In this document: piece by piece, positions 15,904 to 24,522 of the stretch
How positions within the stretch are numbered: the stretch's first letter is position 1
Layout of the letters: each line of letters starts with the position of its first letter
Source: Leucobacter rhizosphaerae
Lineage (GTDB): Bacteria; Actinomycetota; Actinomycetes; Actinomycetales; Microbacteriaceae
Direction of reading: 5' to 3'
Assembly: GCF_022919175.1 (NCBI RefSeq)
Contig: NZ_CP095043.1
Location: 744,001-808,000 of the forward strand
DNA length: 64,000 bases
The notes under the pieces: model-generated
Told to the model about the DNA's origin: nothing
Databases searched by the model: none
Seen by the model: only the letters and a program-made list of their open reading frames with translations
Position numbers and translations under genes: made by a program

Positions 15904-17427
15904 CTACTCCCTCGCGCCGAACCCGCCTGACAGACGCGAGTGGAGCGCGGACGTGCGATCGTTCATGCCGACGATCTCCACGGTCGCGCCCCGTTGCGCA
16001 TACTTCGTCTCGATCGCGTCGAGCGCCGCGACGGACGACGCGTCCCAGATGTGCGACGCGGACATATCGATGACAATCCGCTCGGGATCCCGACCGTACT
16101 CGAACAGGGTCGTGAGATCGTTGCTCGACGCGAAGAACAGCTCGCCGCGCACGGCGTAGCGCACCCCGGGCATCCCGTCGTCTGTGAACTCCGTCCGGTC
16201 GACCACCACGACGTGCGCCACGCGGCGCACGAACAGCACCGAGGCGACCAGTACGCCCGCGATCACGCCGATCGCGAGGTTGTGGGTGAGCACCACCACG
16301 AGCACCGTGGTGATCATCACGCCCGTCTCGCTCTTCGGCATGCGACGGAGCGTGCTCGGCGCGATGCTGTGCCAGTCGAACGCGGCGACCGACACCATGA
16401 TCATCACCGCCACGAGCGCGGCCATGGGAATGATGCTCACGACGTCGCCGAGCGCCACGACGAGCACGAGCAGGAACACCCCCGCGAGAAAGGTCGAGAC
16501 CCGGGTTCGCGCGCCGGACACCTTGACGTTCATCATGGTCTGCCCGATGACGGCGCATCCGCCCATGCCGCCGAAGAATCCGGACAGCATATTGGCGACG
16601 CCCTGCGCCCAAGACTCGCGAGTCTTGTTCGAGTGCGTGTCCGTGATCTCGTCAACGAGCTTCGCCGTGAGCAGCGATTCCATGAGACCCACGACCGCGA
16701 CCGCGAGTGCGTAGGGGCCGATGATGGTCAGCGTCTCCCAGGTGAGCGGAACGCCGGGGACGAAGAGCTCCGGCAGGCTGCGCGGCAGCTCTCCCTGGTC
16801 GCCCACCGTCGGCACGTGGATCGCGAACATCACGGCCGCCGTCGTGATCACGATGACGGAGATCAGCGGCGCCGGGATCGCCCGGGTGATCCGCGGCATC
16901 AGGATGATGACGAGGATCCCCGCCGCGACGAGCGGGTAGACGAGCCAGGGCACGCCGATGAGGTGCGGCACCTGCGCGATGAACACGAGGATCGCGAGGG
17001 AGTTGACGAACCCGACCATCACGCTGCGCGGAATGAAGCGCATGAGCTTGGCGACCCCGAGCAGGGCGAGCGCGATCTGGATGACGCCGGCGAGGATGAT
17101 CGTCGCGATCAGATAGTCGAGGCCGTAGGCGGGGGCGATCGGGGCGACCACGAGCGCGACCGCCCCGGTCGCCGCGGTGATCATCGCGGGCCTGCCGCCC
17201 AGGAACGCGATGGCCACCGCCATGATGAAGGAGGAGAACAGTCCGATCTTCGGGTCGACCCCCGCGATGATGGAGAACGAGATGGCCTCGGGGATCAGCG
17301 CGAGCCCCACGACCAGCCCGGCGAGCGCCTCCCGGGTGAGCAGCCGCGGCGAGCGCAGCACCTGCCCCACGGTGGGCTGGGGCCGGTACCGCGCGGGCGC
17401 GTCAGTCGGTGTGGCTCCTTGGGTCAT
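15904..17427 (-). CDS. SulP family anion transporter
   Basis: A 507-residue inner-membrane transporter of the SLC26/SulP group (sulfate, bicarbonate or other anions). It has 10-12 hydrophobic segments including the LVGLALIPEAISFSIIAGVDP signature of the first helices, and a cytoplasmic STAS domain from about residue 425 (RIVIDMSASHIWDASSVAALD). The QGVANMLSGFFGGMGGCAVIGQ stretch is typical of the bacterial bicarbonate/sulfate subgroup. The ATG lies inside the last codons of hemL (26-base overlap), so it may be the last gene of the heme operon. The substrate cannot be told from the sequence. Confidence 0.9.
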   Translation of the reverse strand: MTQGATPTDAPARYRPQPTVGQVLRSPRLLTREALAGLVVGLALIPEAISFSIIAGVDPKIGLFSSFIMAVAIAFLGGRPAMITAATGAVALVVAPIAPAYGLDYLIATIILAGVIQIALALLGVAKLMRFIPRSVMVGFVNSLAILVFIAQVPHLIGVPWLVYPLVAAGILVIILMPRITRAIPAPLISVIVITTAAVMFAIHVPTVGDQGELPRSLPELFVPGVPLTWETLTIIGPYALAVAVVGLMESLLTAKLVDEITDTHSNKTRESWAQGVANMLSGFFGGMGGCAVIGQTMMNVKVSGARTRVSTFLAGVFLLVLVVALGDVVSIIPMAALVAVMIMVSVAAFDWHSIAPSTLRRMPKSETGVMITTVLVVVLTHNLAIGVIAGVLVASVLFVRRVAHVVVVDRTEFTDDGMPGVRYAVRGELFFASSNDLTTLFEYGRDPERIVIDMSASHIWDASSVAALDAIETKYAQRGATVEIVGMNDRTSALHSRLSGGFGARE

Positions 17428-18828
17428 GCGCTGTCTCCGATGTACTCGATCCTGACCCGATCCCGGGTTCCGCGGACGGTGGCGTCGCCGCGGCAGCGGC
17501 CCGTGCAGCGGCGGGCAGCACGTCGGCGATGCGCTGGAGCGCCTCGTCGTCGTGCGCCGCGGTGACGAACCACGCCTCGAAGGCGCTGGGCGGAAGGTTC
17601 ACTCCGCCGTCGAGCATCGTGTGGAAGAACGCCCGGTGGCGCCACGTCTCCTGCCGCTGCACCTCAGTGTACCCGGTGGGGGCATCCGGGTACTCGCCGA
17701 AGAGCACGCTGAACAGGGTGCCCGCCGACTGCACGCGGTGCGGCACGCCCGCCCGGGTGAGCGCCTCGGCGACGGCGCCGCGCAGCGCACTCGCCGCGGT
17801 GTCGAGCCGGGCGTACGCGGCAGCATCCGCGTGGCGCAGGGTGGTGAGCCCGGCCGCCACGGCCACCGGATTGCCCGAGAGCGTGCCGGCCTGGTACACC
17901 GGGCCGAGCGGCGCGAGGAGCTCCATGAGCTCCCGGCGACCGCCGACGGCGGCGAGCGGCAGGCCGCCGCCGACGACCTTGCCGAAGGTCAGGAGATCCG
18001 GTGCAGCACCGTCGGGCACCTGCGACTGCTCCAGTCCCCAGTACCCGGACGGCCCCGCGCGGAACCCGGTGAGCACCTCGTCGAGGATCACCAGGGCACC
18101 ATGCCGGTGCGCGACGTCGATCATGGCTGCCGTGAACCCGGGGGCCGGGGCAGTACGCCCATGTTCGCCGCGGCCGCCTCGGCGATCACCGCCGCGATGC
18201 GATCGCCGTGGGCCGCGAACGCCGCCTCCAGCGCCGGGACGTCGTTGTAGGGCAGCACGAGGGTCTGCGCGGCCGTCTCGGCGGTGACGCCGGCCGAGCC
18301 CGGCATCGCGAGGGTGGCGAGTCCGGATCCCGCCTCGGCGAGCAGCCCGTCGGAGTGGCCGTGGTAGTGCCCGGCGAACTTGATGAGGAGCGGACGCCCG
18401 GTGGCGCCACGGGCGATGCGGATCGCGGTCATGGTCGCTTCCGTGCCCGTCGACACGAGCCGAACGCGTTCAACTGCGGGCACCCGGGCGATGATCTCCT
18501 CGGCGAGCTCCGCCTCCTGCGGCACGGAGGCGCCGAACCCGAGGCCCCGGGCGGCGGCAGCCTGCACGGCCTCGACGACCGCCGGGTGCGCATGGCCGAG
18601 GAGCGCGGGGCCCCACGACGCGACGAGATCGACGTACTCGGCACCGTCGACGTCGGTGACCATCGCACCTCGACCGGACACGAGGAACCGCGGAGTCCCC
18701 CCGACGGAGCCGAACGCGCGCACCGGTGAGTTCACCCCGCCGGGGATCACCCGGCCGGCCCGCTCAGCGAATCCGGCGCTACGCGCGGTGGTGATGCGGC
18801 CTGCGATTTCGGCGCTCAACGGAGCCAC
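17402..18828 (-). pseudogene. hemL: Glutamate-1-semialdehyde 2,1-aminomutase, split by a one-base frameshift
   Basis: PLP enzyme making 5-aminolevulinate. The N-terminal half (18828-18121, 235 codons) has [19 protein letters not shown] and [18 protein letters not shown]. It ends abruptly at ...[14 protein letters not shown]. The C-terminal half (18124-17402) continues in another frame with VLDEVLTGFRAG-type sequence and the PLP lysine in LLTFGKVVGGGLP. Adding one C to the four-C run at 18147-18150 restores [13 protein letters not shown] and one 475-residue frame. Either a base is missing from the sequence or the gene is truly split. The two frames overlap as ATGA, so coupled expression of two pieces is conceivable. 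The GTG start at 18828 overlaps hemB by 13 bases. Confidence 0.85.
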
Positions 18829-19808
18829 CCCGCAATCTCGACGGCGAAATAGCTGAGGACGGCATCGGCCCCCGCGCGGCGGATACTGATGACGCTCTCC
18901 TCGATCGCCCGCTGCCGGTCGATCCACCCGTTCGCGGCGGCGGCCTCGATCATCGCAGCCTCACCGGAGACCTGGTAGGCCCAGACCGGCACGGGGCTCT
19001 CGGCGGCGACGTCCGCGAGCACGTCCAGGTACGACATCGCCGGCTTCACCATGAGCACGTCGGCGCCCTCGGCGAGGTCGAGCCGGGCCTCGTAGCGGCC
19101 CTCGCGACGGTTCGCCGGATCCTGCTGGTAGCTCCGTCGATCCCCCGTGAGCTGCGAGTCGACGGCCTCGCGGAACGGACCGTAGAACGCCGACGCGTAC
19201 TTGGCGGCGTAGGCGAGAATCGCGGTGTCGGTGTGCCCCGCGGCGTCCAGGGTCTCACGCACCGCGGCGACCTGACCGTCCATCATGCCGGAGAGCCCCA
19301 GCAGCGCCGATCCCGCTTCCGCCTGCGCGATCGCCATCGCGCGGTAGCGCTCGAGCGTCGCGTCGTTGTCGACGGCACCGCGCTGATCCAGCACCCCGCA
19401 GTGGCCGTGATCCGTGAACTCGTCGAGGCAGAGATCGGTCTGCACGACGAGCGCGTCGCCCACCTCTTCCGCGACCGCACGAGTAGCGACGTTGAGGATC
19501 CCCTCCGGGTCGTCCGCGGCGCTGCCGACCGCGTCGCGCACCTGGGGCACTCCGAAGAGCATCACACCCCCGATGCCCGCTTCGGCGGCCTCCACCGCAG
19601 CTCGGCGCAGCGAATCCACCGTGTGCTGCTGCACGCCCGGCATGGAGGCGATCGGGCGGGGCTCCGCGAGCCCCTCGCGCACGAACATCGGCAGGATGAG
19701 CTGGCGCGCGTGCACGTGCGTCTCCGCAACGAGGCGGCGCATCGCCGGGGTCGCGCGCAGCCGCCGTGGGCGAGCGTGCGGAGTGCTGGGGAGCGGCGTG
19801 GGGATCAT
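18816..19808 (-). CDS. hemB: Delta-aminolevulinic acid dehydratase (porphobilinogen synthase)
   Basis: Condenses two 5-aminolevulinates to porphobilinogen. The two Schiff-base lysines lie in [16 protein letters not shown] and [14 protein letters not shown]. The metal loop reads [13 protein letters not shown], keeping two of the three cysteines of the zinc type, with Asp at the middle position. The length of 330 residues is normal. The start overlaps the hemD stop as ATGA, and the end overlaps hemL, so it belongs to a tightly packed operon. Confidence 0.97.
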   Translation of the reverse strand: MIPTPLPSTPHARPRRLRATPAMRRLVAETHVHARQLILPMFVREGLAEPRPIASMPGVQQHTVDSLRRAAVEAAEAGIGGVMLFGVPQVRDAVGSAADDPEGILNVATRAVAEEVGDALVVQTDLCLDEFTDHGHCGVLDQRGAVDNDATLERYRAMAIAQAEAGSALLGLSGMMDGQVAAVRETLDAAGHTDTAILAYAAKYASAFYGPFREAVDSQLTGDRRSYQQDPANRREGRYEARLDLAEGADVLMVKPAMSYLDVLADVAAESPVPVWAYQVSGEAAMIEAAAANGWIDRQRAIEESVISIRRAGADAVLSYFAVEIAGWLR

Positions 19809-20614
19809 GTCTGCGGTCCTTCGGTGGGGGTCGTTCGGAGGTCTGGGAGGGACGCACCCAGTGCGTCCAGGAGTCCGGGGATGGTGTGGGTCGGCGCGAC
19901 GACATCGGCGTGCAGGCCGAGCCGGTCGAGCTCTCGGGCCGAGGGATCGCCGATCGCCGCGAGCATGACGCCGCTCGGCAGCGGCTGCAAGTGCTCCGCG
20001 ACGGCGCGCGCGGCTGAGGCGCTCGTGATCAGGATCACCTCGCGTGCTGCCGCAGCGCCGCCCGGGGTGGCGTCGGAGCCGCCGAACGGGTCCGCCCCGG
20101 GAGCCACGATCGCGGTTCGATAGGCGGTGACCCGATGCACGCGGTGCCCTGCTCGTTCGAGGGCGCGCTCCAGGGTGTCGTCCGCGAGCTCCGAGATCGG
20201 GAGCAGCACGTCGAGCGGAGCCTCTCCTCGCAGCGCCTCGGCGAGTCCACTCGCGGAGAAGACCGACTCAGGCAGCACGTCGATCGCGAAGCCGCGCCGC
20301 CGCAGTGCCGCCGCCGTCGCCGGGCCCACGGCCGCGACGCGGCCGCCCGATCTCGGCTGTCCCCCGGCATCGGCGAACGCTTCGGCACCGTTCGCGCTCG
20401 TCACCACGAGGAGGTCGTGCTCGCCCCGGTTCCAGGCCTCGGCCGCCGCTCCGAGCGGCTCGGGATCCGCGGGCGCGATCCGGAGCAGCTCGGTCATCCG
20501 GGCGACACCGCCGCGCTCGCGAATCCGGGCGGCGACCGAGGCGCCCCATGGCCCCCCGCGCAGCACATGCACGCGCGTGCCCGCGAGCGACTGGTCCCCG
20601 AGGGCCGCGGTCAC
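19805..20614 (-). CDS. hemD: Uroporphyrinogen-III synthase
   Basis: Closes hydroxymethylbilane to uroporphyrinogen III with inversion of ring D. HemD is poorly conserved; the call rests on two Rossmann-like halves, the conserved [13 protein letters not shown] and [16 protein letters not shown] segments, 269 residues, and position between hemC and hemB. It begins GTG overlapping the hemY-hemC stop (GTGA) and ends overlapping the hemB start (ATGA). Confidence 0.93.
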   Translation of the reverse strand: MTAALGDQSLAGTRVHVLRGGPWGASVAARIRERGGVARMTELLRIAPADPEPLGAAAEAWNRGEHDLLVVTSANGAEAFADAGGQPRSGGRVAAVGPATAAALRRRGFAIDVLPESVFSASGLAEALRGEAPLDVLLPISELADDTLERALERAGHRVHRVTAYRTAIVAPGADPFGGSDATPGGAAAAREVILITSASAARAVAEHLQPLPSGVMLAAIGDPSARELDRLGLHADVVAPTHTIPGLLDALGASLPDLRTTPTEGPQT

Positions 20615-23211
20615 GCGCCGCTCCGGGGAGGTCCGAGTGGTGCGAGCTCGGCCGCGCCCTGCGCCAACAGTGTTCCGGCGACTCGCGCACCGAGTGATTC
20701 ACCGACGGCCTGCAGTGCCTGCGCTTCGGGGCTCAGGGGGCGCGGCGTGGGGCCGGGCGTCAGCGGCGCGGACGGCACCGGCGCGGACTCCGTGACCACG
20801 AGCTGGTCGCTGCCATCGAGGCGGTACACGGCGGCCGTGAGGTGCAGCGCCCCACCTTCGATCCTCGCCCAAGCCCCGATCGGTGCCGCGCACCCGGCCT
20901 CGAGGGTGCCGAGCAGCGTCCGTTCCGCGACGGCGCAGGCACGGGTCTCCGGATCGTCGAGCGCCCCGAGCGCCGACGCCATGATCGGCTCGTCGAGCGC
21001 CGCGGTCCGCACCTCCACCGCCAGCGCTCCCTGCCCGGGTGCCGTCGGCACCGCATCCAGGGGAAAGCGCTCGCTGATGGCCGAAGAGCGCCCGATCCGG
21101 TCCAGGCCCGCGGCCGCGAGCACCACGGCGTCGAGGTCGACGCCGACGCGACCGAGACGGGTATCGACGTTGCCGCGCAGGTCGCGCACGTCGAGATCCG
21201 GCCGGCGGGACCGCAGCTGCGCAGCGCGACGCGGCGATCCGGTGCCGACCCGCGCGCCCGGGGGCAGCGTGTCGAGCCCCCAGTCGTCACGGGCGCACAG
21301 CGCGTCGCGCGCGTCCGCCCGCTCGGGGATCGCGCCGATCACGATGCCCGGGCACGGCCCGGTCGGCAGATCCTTGAGCGAGTGCACCGCGACGTCGCAC
21401 CGCCCCTCGAGCAGGGCATCGCGCAGCGCGCTCACGAACACCCCGGTCCCGCCGAGCTGCGCAAGCGGGGCGCGGGAGACGTCGCCGTGCGTGGTCACCG
21501 TGATGAGCGCGACGTCGGCCCCGGTGGCCGCCGCGATCGCGTGCGCGACCGTCGTCGTCTGCGTCAGGGCCAGCGCGCTGCCGCGGGTGCCGATCCGGAT
21601 CAGGCCCGGTCGGGCATCCATCGGGCCGTCGGCGCGGAAAACGCGGCCCGGCTGATCGGTGGGGGGCACGGAGGCTAGCATAGCTGGTTCGTCCTTCGGG
21701 AGTTCATTCGGGCTGTCGGGATCGGTCGGGCTGTGGTGTTCGGGCTGAGTGAGCTGCAGGGCCGCCGCGAGTTCTCGAGCGGCCCGCTCGGCGTCGGTGA
21801 TCACGGACGCGAGCCCGGTGCCCGACACCCAGTCCCCGATCGGCACGATCGTGGACGGTGCCGCGAGGCCCGAGGGAGCATCCGGCGCGCTCATCGCCCA
21901 CCGCGCCCGGCGCATCGCGATCACGCCGGATGGGACGAGTGGAACGCCGAGGATCCGCTCGGCATCGGCGCGGGCGAGCTCCTGCACGGCGGCATCATCG
22001 AGCCCCGTGGTGGCCGGTACGTCGCCCACCCGGCCGTAGGAGAGGCGCAGCACGTGACGCCCCGGTCCGGCCTCGCGTGCGCGCTCGGGCCACTTCGCGG
22101 TGACGTGCGTCAGCGCCTTCGCGACGATCCGGCTGTCGGCGTCGGGGGCGACGAGCACCCCGGTGCCGCGCGGTGCGGCGTCGAGCCGCGGCTCGTCGAG
22201 CACGAGCACGACCACCTCGACGTCGCCGACCCCGGTCTCGACCTCGGTTTCTGCCTCGGTGTCTCCGGGCCCGGGCGAGGCGAGCTCCGTGGACCACAGC
22301 CGCACTGCGGTGGTGCGGGGCACCGCCAGCACGACCGCGTCGGCGGAGGCGAGCTCCGTTCCGGCCGCATCGACGAGGACGTAGGCGGCCGTCGTGGGTG
22401 CGGCGGTCGCGGATGCGGCCGGCGTCTCCGGCAGCACCCGGTCGACGGCGACGCCCGTGTGGCACGTGACTCCGAGTGCACGCGCCCGGTCGAGCAGCTG
22501 GTCGATAAGCACCCCCATGCCACCGCGGAGGCCCGCGACGGCGCCGCCCGCGGAGACGGTGCTCGCGCGCACTGCGCGTGCCGCGTGCAGCAGCGAGCCG
22601 CGCTCCTCGTAGGCGGCGGCAAGGGCCGGCATGGCCGAGTGCGGCATGTCCTCGGGCGCGGTGGAATAGACCCCGAGGGTCACCGGGCGCACGACCCGAT
22701 CGAGCACCGCGGTGCCGAGCCGGGAGCGCACGAGCGATCCGAGCGAGGTCGCGTTCCGTCCGACCCGCCGCGGCAGGAGCGGCTCGCACGCGGCACGCAC
22801 CGCACCGCGCACCCCGAGGAGACGCACCGCCCCGCGCGAGAGCGGGTGGCTCGGGATCCCGAGCGTTCCCCCACCGGGCAGCGGCACGGCGCGGCCGACG
22901 GCGATGACCCAGGAGCCGATCGTGGCCGGGTACACGACCTCCGAGCCGAGCCCGATGCGCTCCAGGAAGTCGACGACGGTGCCGTTCCGCGTCGCGAACG
23001 CCTCCGCGCCCGTGTCGAGGGTGATGCCGGCGAGGCGGACTCGGGAGACTCGGCCGCCGAGCTCGGCACTGCGGTCGAAGAGCGAGACCCGGATGCCGCG
23101 CTCGGCGAGCGTGAGCGCGGCGACGAGTCCGGACACCCCGCCTCCGACGACCGCCACGTGCGGCCGTGCGCCGGCAGCGCGGTGCGACATGGCGGCTCGA
23201 ACGTCGGTCAT
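20611..23211 (-). CDS. hemY-hemC: Fused coproporphyrinogen/protoporphyrinogen oxidase - hydroxymethylbilane synthase
   Basis: A single open frame of 866 codons. Residues ~18-485 are a HemY/CgoX flavoprotein oxidase: FAD-binding VAVVGGGVSGLVAALTLAERG near the start and GDWVSGTGLASVITDAERAA near its end. After a linker of about 40 residues comes a complete HemC porphobilinogen deaminase from residue ~531 (LIRIGTRGSALALTQT, HSLKDLPTGPCPG, and cofactor Cys774 in LEAGCAAPIGA). The two enzymes normally come from separate genes. An internal ATG at 21681 has AAGGA about ten bases upstream, so free HemC could also be made. It follows hemE by ten bases and overlaps hemD. Confidence 0.85.
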   Translation of the reverse strand: MTDVRAAMSHRAAGARPHVAVVGGGVSGLVAALTLAERGIRVSLFDRSAELGGRVSRVRLAGITLDTGAEAFATRNGTVVDFLERIGLGSEVVYPATIGSWVIAVGRAVPLPGGGTLGIPSHPLSRGAVRLLGVRGAVRAACEPLLPRRVGRNATSLGSLVRSRLGTAVLDRVVRPVTLGVYSTAPEDMPHSAMPALAAAYEERGSLLHAARAVRASTVSAGGAVAGLRGGMGVLIDQLLDRARALGVTCHTGVAVDRVLPETPAASATAAPTTAAYVLVDAAGTELASADAVVLAVPRTTAVRLWSTELASPGPGDTEAETEVETGVGDVEVVVLVLDEPRLDAAPRGTGVLVAPDADSRIVAKALTHVTAKWPERAREAGPGRHVLRLSYGRVGDVPATTGLDDAAVQELARADAERILGVPLVPSGVIAMRRARWAMSAPDAPSGLAAPSTIVPIGDWVSGTGLASVITDAERAARELAAALQLTQPEHHSPTDPDSPNELPKDEPAMLASVPPTDQPGRVFRADGPMDARPGLIRIGTRGSALALTQTTTVAHAIAAATGADVALITVTTHGDVSRAPLAQLGGTGVFVSALRDALLEGRCDVAVHSLKDLPTGPCPGIVIGAIPERADARDALCARDDWGLDTLPPGARVGTGSPRRAAQLRSRRPDLDVRDLRGNVDTRLGRVGVDLDAVVLAAAGLDRIGRSSAISERFPLDAVPTAPGQGALAVEVRTAALDEPIMASALGALDDPETRACAVAERTLLGTLEAGCAAPIGAWARIEGGALHLTAAVYRLDGSDQLVVTESAPVPSAPLTPGPTPRPLSPEAQALQAVGESLGARVAGTLLAQGAAELAPLGPPRSGA

Positions 23212-23221
23212 TGCTGTGGGA

Positions 23222-24400
23222 TCAGGCGCGGTGCGCGTGCGCGAACTCGACGATGCGGGTCAGCACCGTGGGATCGGCCTCCGGCGGCACGCCGTGCCCG
23301 AGGTTGAGCACGTGCCCGGGGGCCCGACGTCCGCGCGCCAGCACGTCACGGAGATGCGTCTCCAGCACGGCCTGGGGCGCGTCGAGATATGCCGGGTTGA
23401 TGTTGCCCTGCAGCGGCAGCACGTCGCCGAGCAGCCGGCTCGCCTCATCGAGCGGAGTGCGCCAGTCGACCCCGAGCGCGCTGACACCGACGGCGGCGAG
23501 CTCCTCGAGCAGGTGGCCTGAGCCCACCGCGAAGTGGATGATCGGGACCCGACGATCGAGCGAGGTGTATCCCTCGAGCTCGGTGTCACGGTAGCGGTAG
23601 GGACGCACGGCGTCGAGCGTGCGCCGAGAGGCCGGAGCGACGTGCGTGCGGTAGTCCTCCGCGCCGAGCGATCCCGCCCAGGAATCGAAGAGCTGCACCG
23701 CGCTCGCGCCCGCCTCCACCTGCGCCTGCAGGAACACACCGCTGAGGTCGGCGGTCCACTCGAGCAGCTCGCGCCAGGTCTCGGGATCCGAGTGCATGAG
23801 CGAGCGGGCGCGCAGATGGTCGCGCGAAGGCCCGCCCTCGACGAGGTATGCGGCCAGGGTGAACGGCGCGCCCGCGAAACCGATGAGCGGGGTGGATCCC
23901 AGCTCGGCGGTGGTGAGCGCAACCGCGTCGCGGATGGGATCGAGTGCCGCACGCAGCCGCTCGGGAGTGAACTCGGCGCGGCAGCGCACGACGTCCTCGC
24001 GCGACCGGATCGGCTGGGCGAACACCGGTCCCCGGCCCGGGACGATGTCGACGTCGACGCCTACGAGCGAGAGCGGCACGACGATGTCGCTGAAGAACAC
24101 CGCGGCGTCGACGCCGTGCCGCCGCAAGGGCTGCAGGGTGATCTCGCTGGCCAGCTCGGGGGTCGCGCAGGCCTCGAGCATCCGAGTGCCCGACCGCAGC
24201 TCGCGGTACTCGGGAAGCGAGCGCCCGGCCTGGCGCATGAACCACACAGGCGTGTGCTCGGGGCGGTATCCTTGAAGCGCACGGACGAGAGCGGAGTCGC
24301 TCGTCAGCCCGGCGCTGAGTGGGTGACCGGCGCCGAGCGATTGCCCTTCGCGCGGCGAGGAAGCGGCGGTGGGCGCGGGGGAAACGGTGAGAGTATGCAT
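23222..24400 (-). CDS. hemE: Uroporphyrinogen decarboxylase
   Basis: Converts uroporphyrinogen III to coproporphyrinogen III. The signature PVWFMRQAGRSLPEYRELR is near the N-terminus (usual residue Tyr after GR is Ser here), and GFAGAPFTLAAYLVEGGPSR is the second signature. With ATG at 24400 it has 392 residues, slightly longer than usual because of a Ser/Pro-rich start. A GTG one codon earlier and in-frame codons up to 24478 are alternatives. It is the first gene of the leftward heme operon and divergent from hemA. Confidence 0.95.
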   Translation of the reverse strand: MHTLTVSPAPTAASSPREGQSLGAGHPLSAGLTSDSALVRALQGYRPEHTPVWFMRQAGRSLPEYRELRSGTRMLEACATPELASEITLQPLRRHGVDAAVFFSDIVVPLSLVGVDVDIVPGRGPVFAQPIRSREDVVRCRAEFTPERLRAALDPIRDAVALTTAELGSTPLIGFAGAPFTLAAYLVEGGPSRDHLRARSLMHSDPETWRELLEWTADLSGVFLQAQVEAGASAVQLFDSWAGSLGAEDYRTHVAPASRRTLDAVRPYRYRDTELEGYTSLDRRVPIIHFAVGSGHLLEELAAVGVSALGVDWRTPLDEASRLLGDVLPLQGNINPAYLDAPQAVLETHLRDVLARGRRAPGHVLNLGHGVPPEADPTVLTRIVEFAHAHRA

Positions 24401-24420
24401 CACCTGGGATGGTAGTCGAC

Positions 24421-24459
24421 ACATCTGATCTAATTCATCAGATCTGCCACATCTGATGT
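24421..24459. promoter_or_regulatory. Operator-like repeats between hemE and hemA
   Basis: The 122-base divergent region holds two direct copies of ACATCTGAT (24421-24429 and 24449-24457) spaced 28 bases apart, with an inverted ATCAGAT (24437-24443) between them. The right copy is part of the palindrome ACATC-T-GATGT (24449-24459), and the left copy pairs with the inverted one (ATCTGA at 24423-24428 and TCAGAT at 24438-24443). The local sequence is much more AT-rich than its surroundings. The layout suggests a dimeric repressor or activator controlling both heme transcripts. Confidence 0.6.
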
Positions 24460-24522
24460 AGTAGAGTACCTCCCGCAACGTCTTTTCGCCACGACCACGG
24501 CTGTGAACTCTCGAAGATCCTT

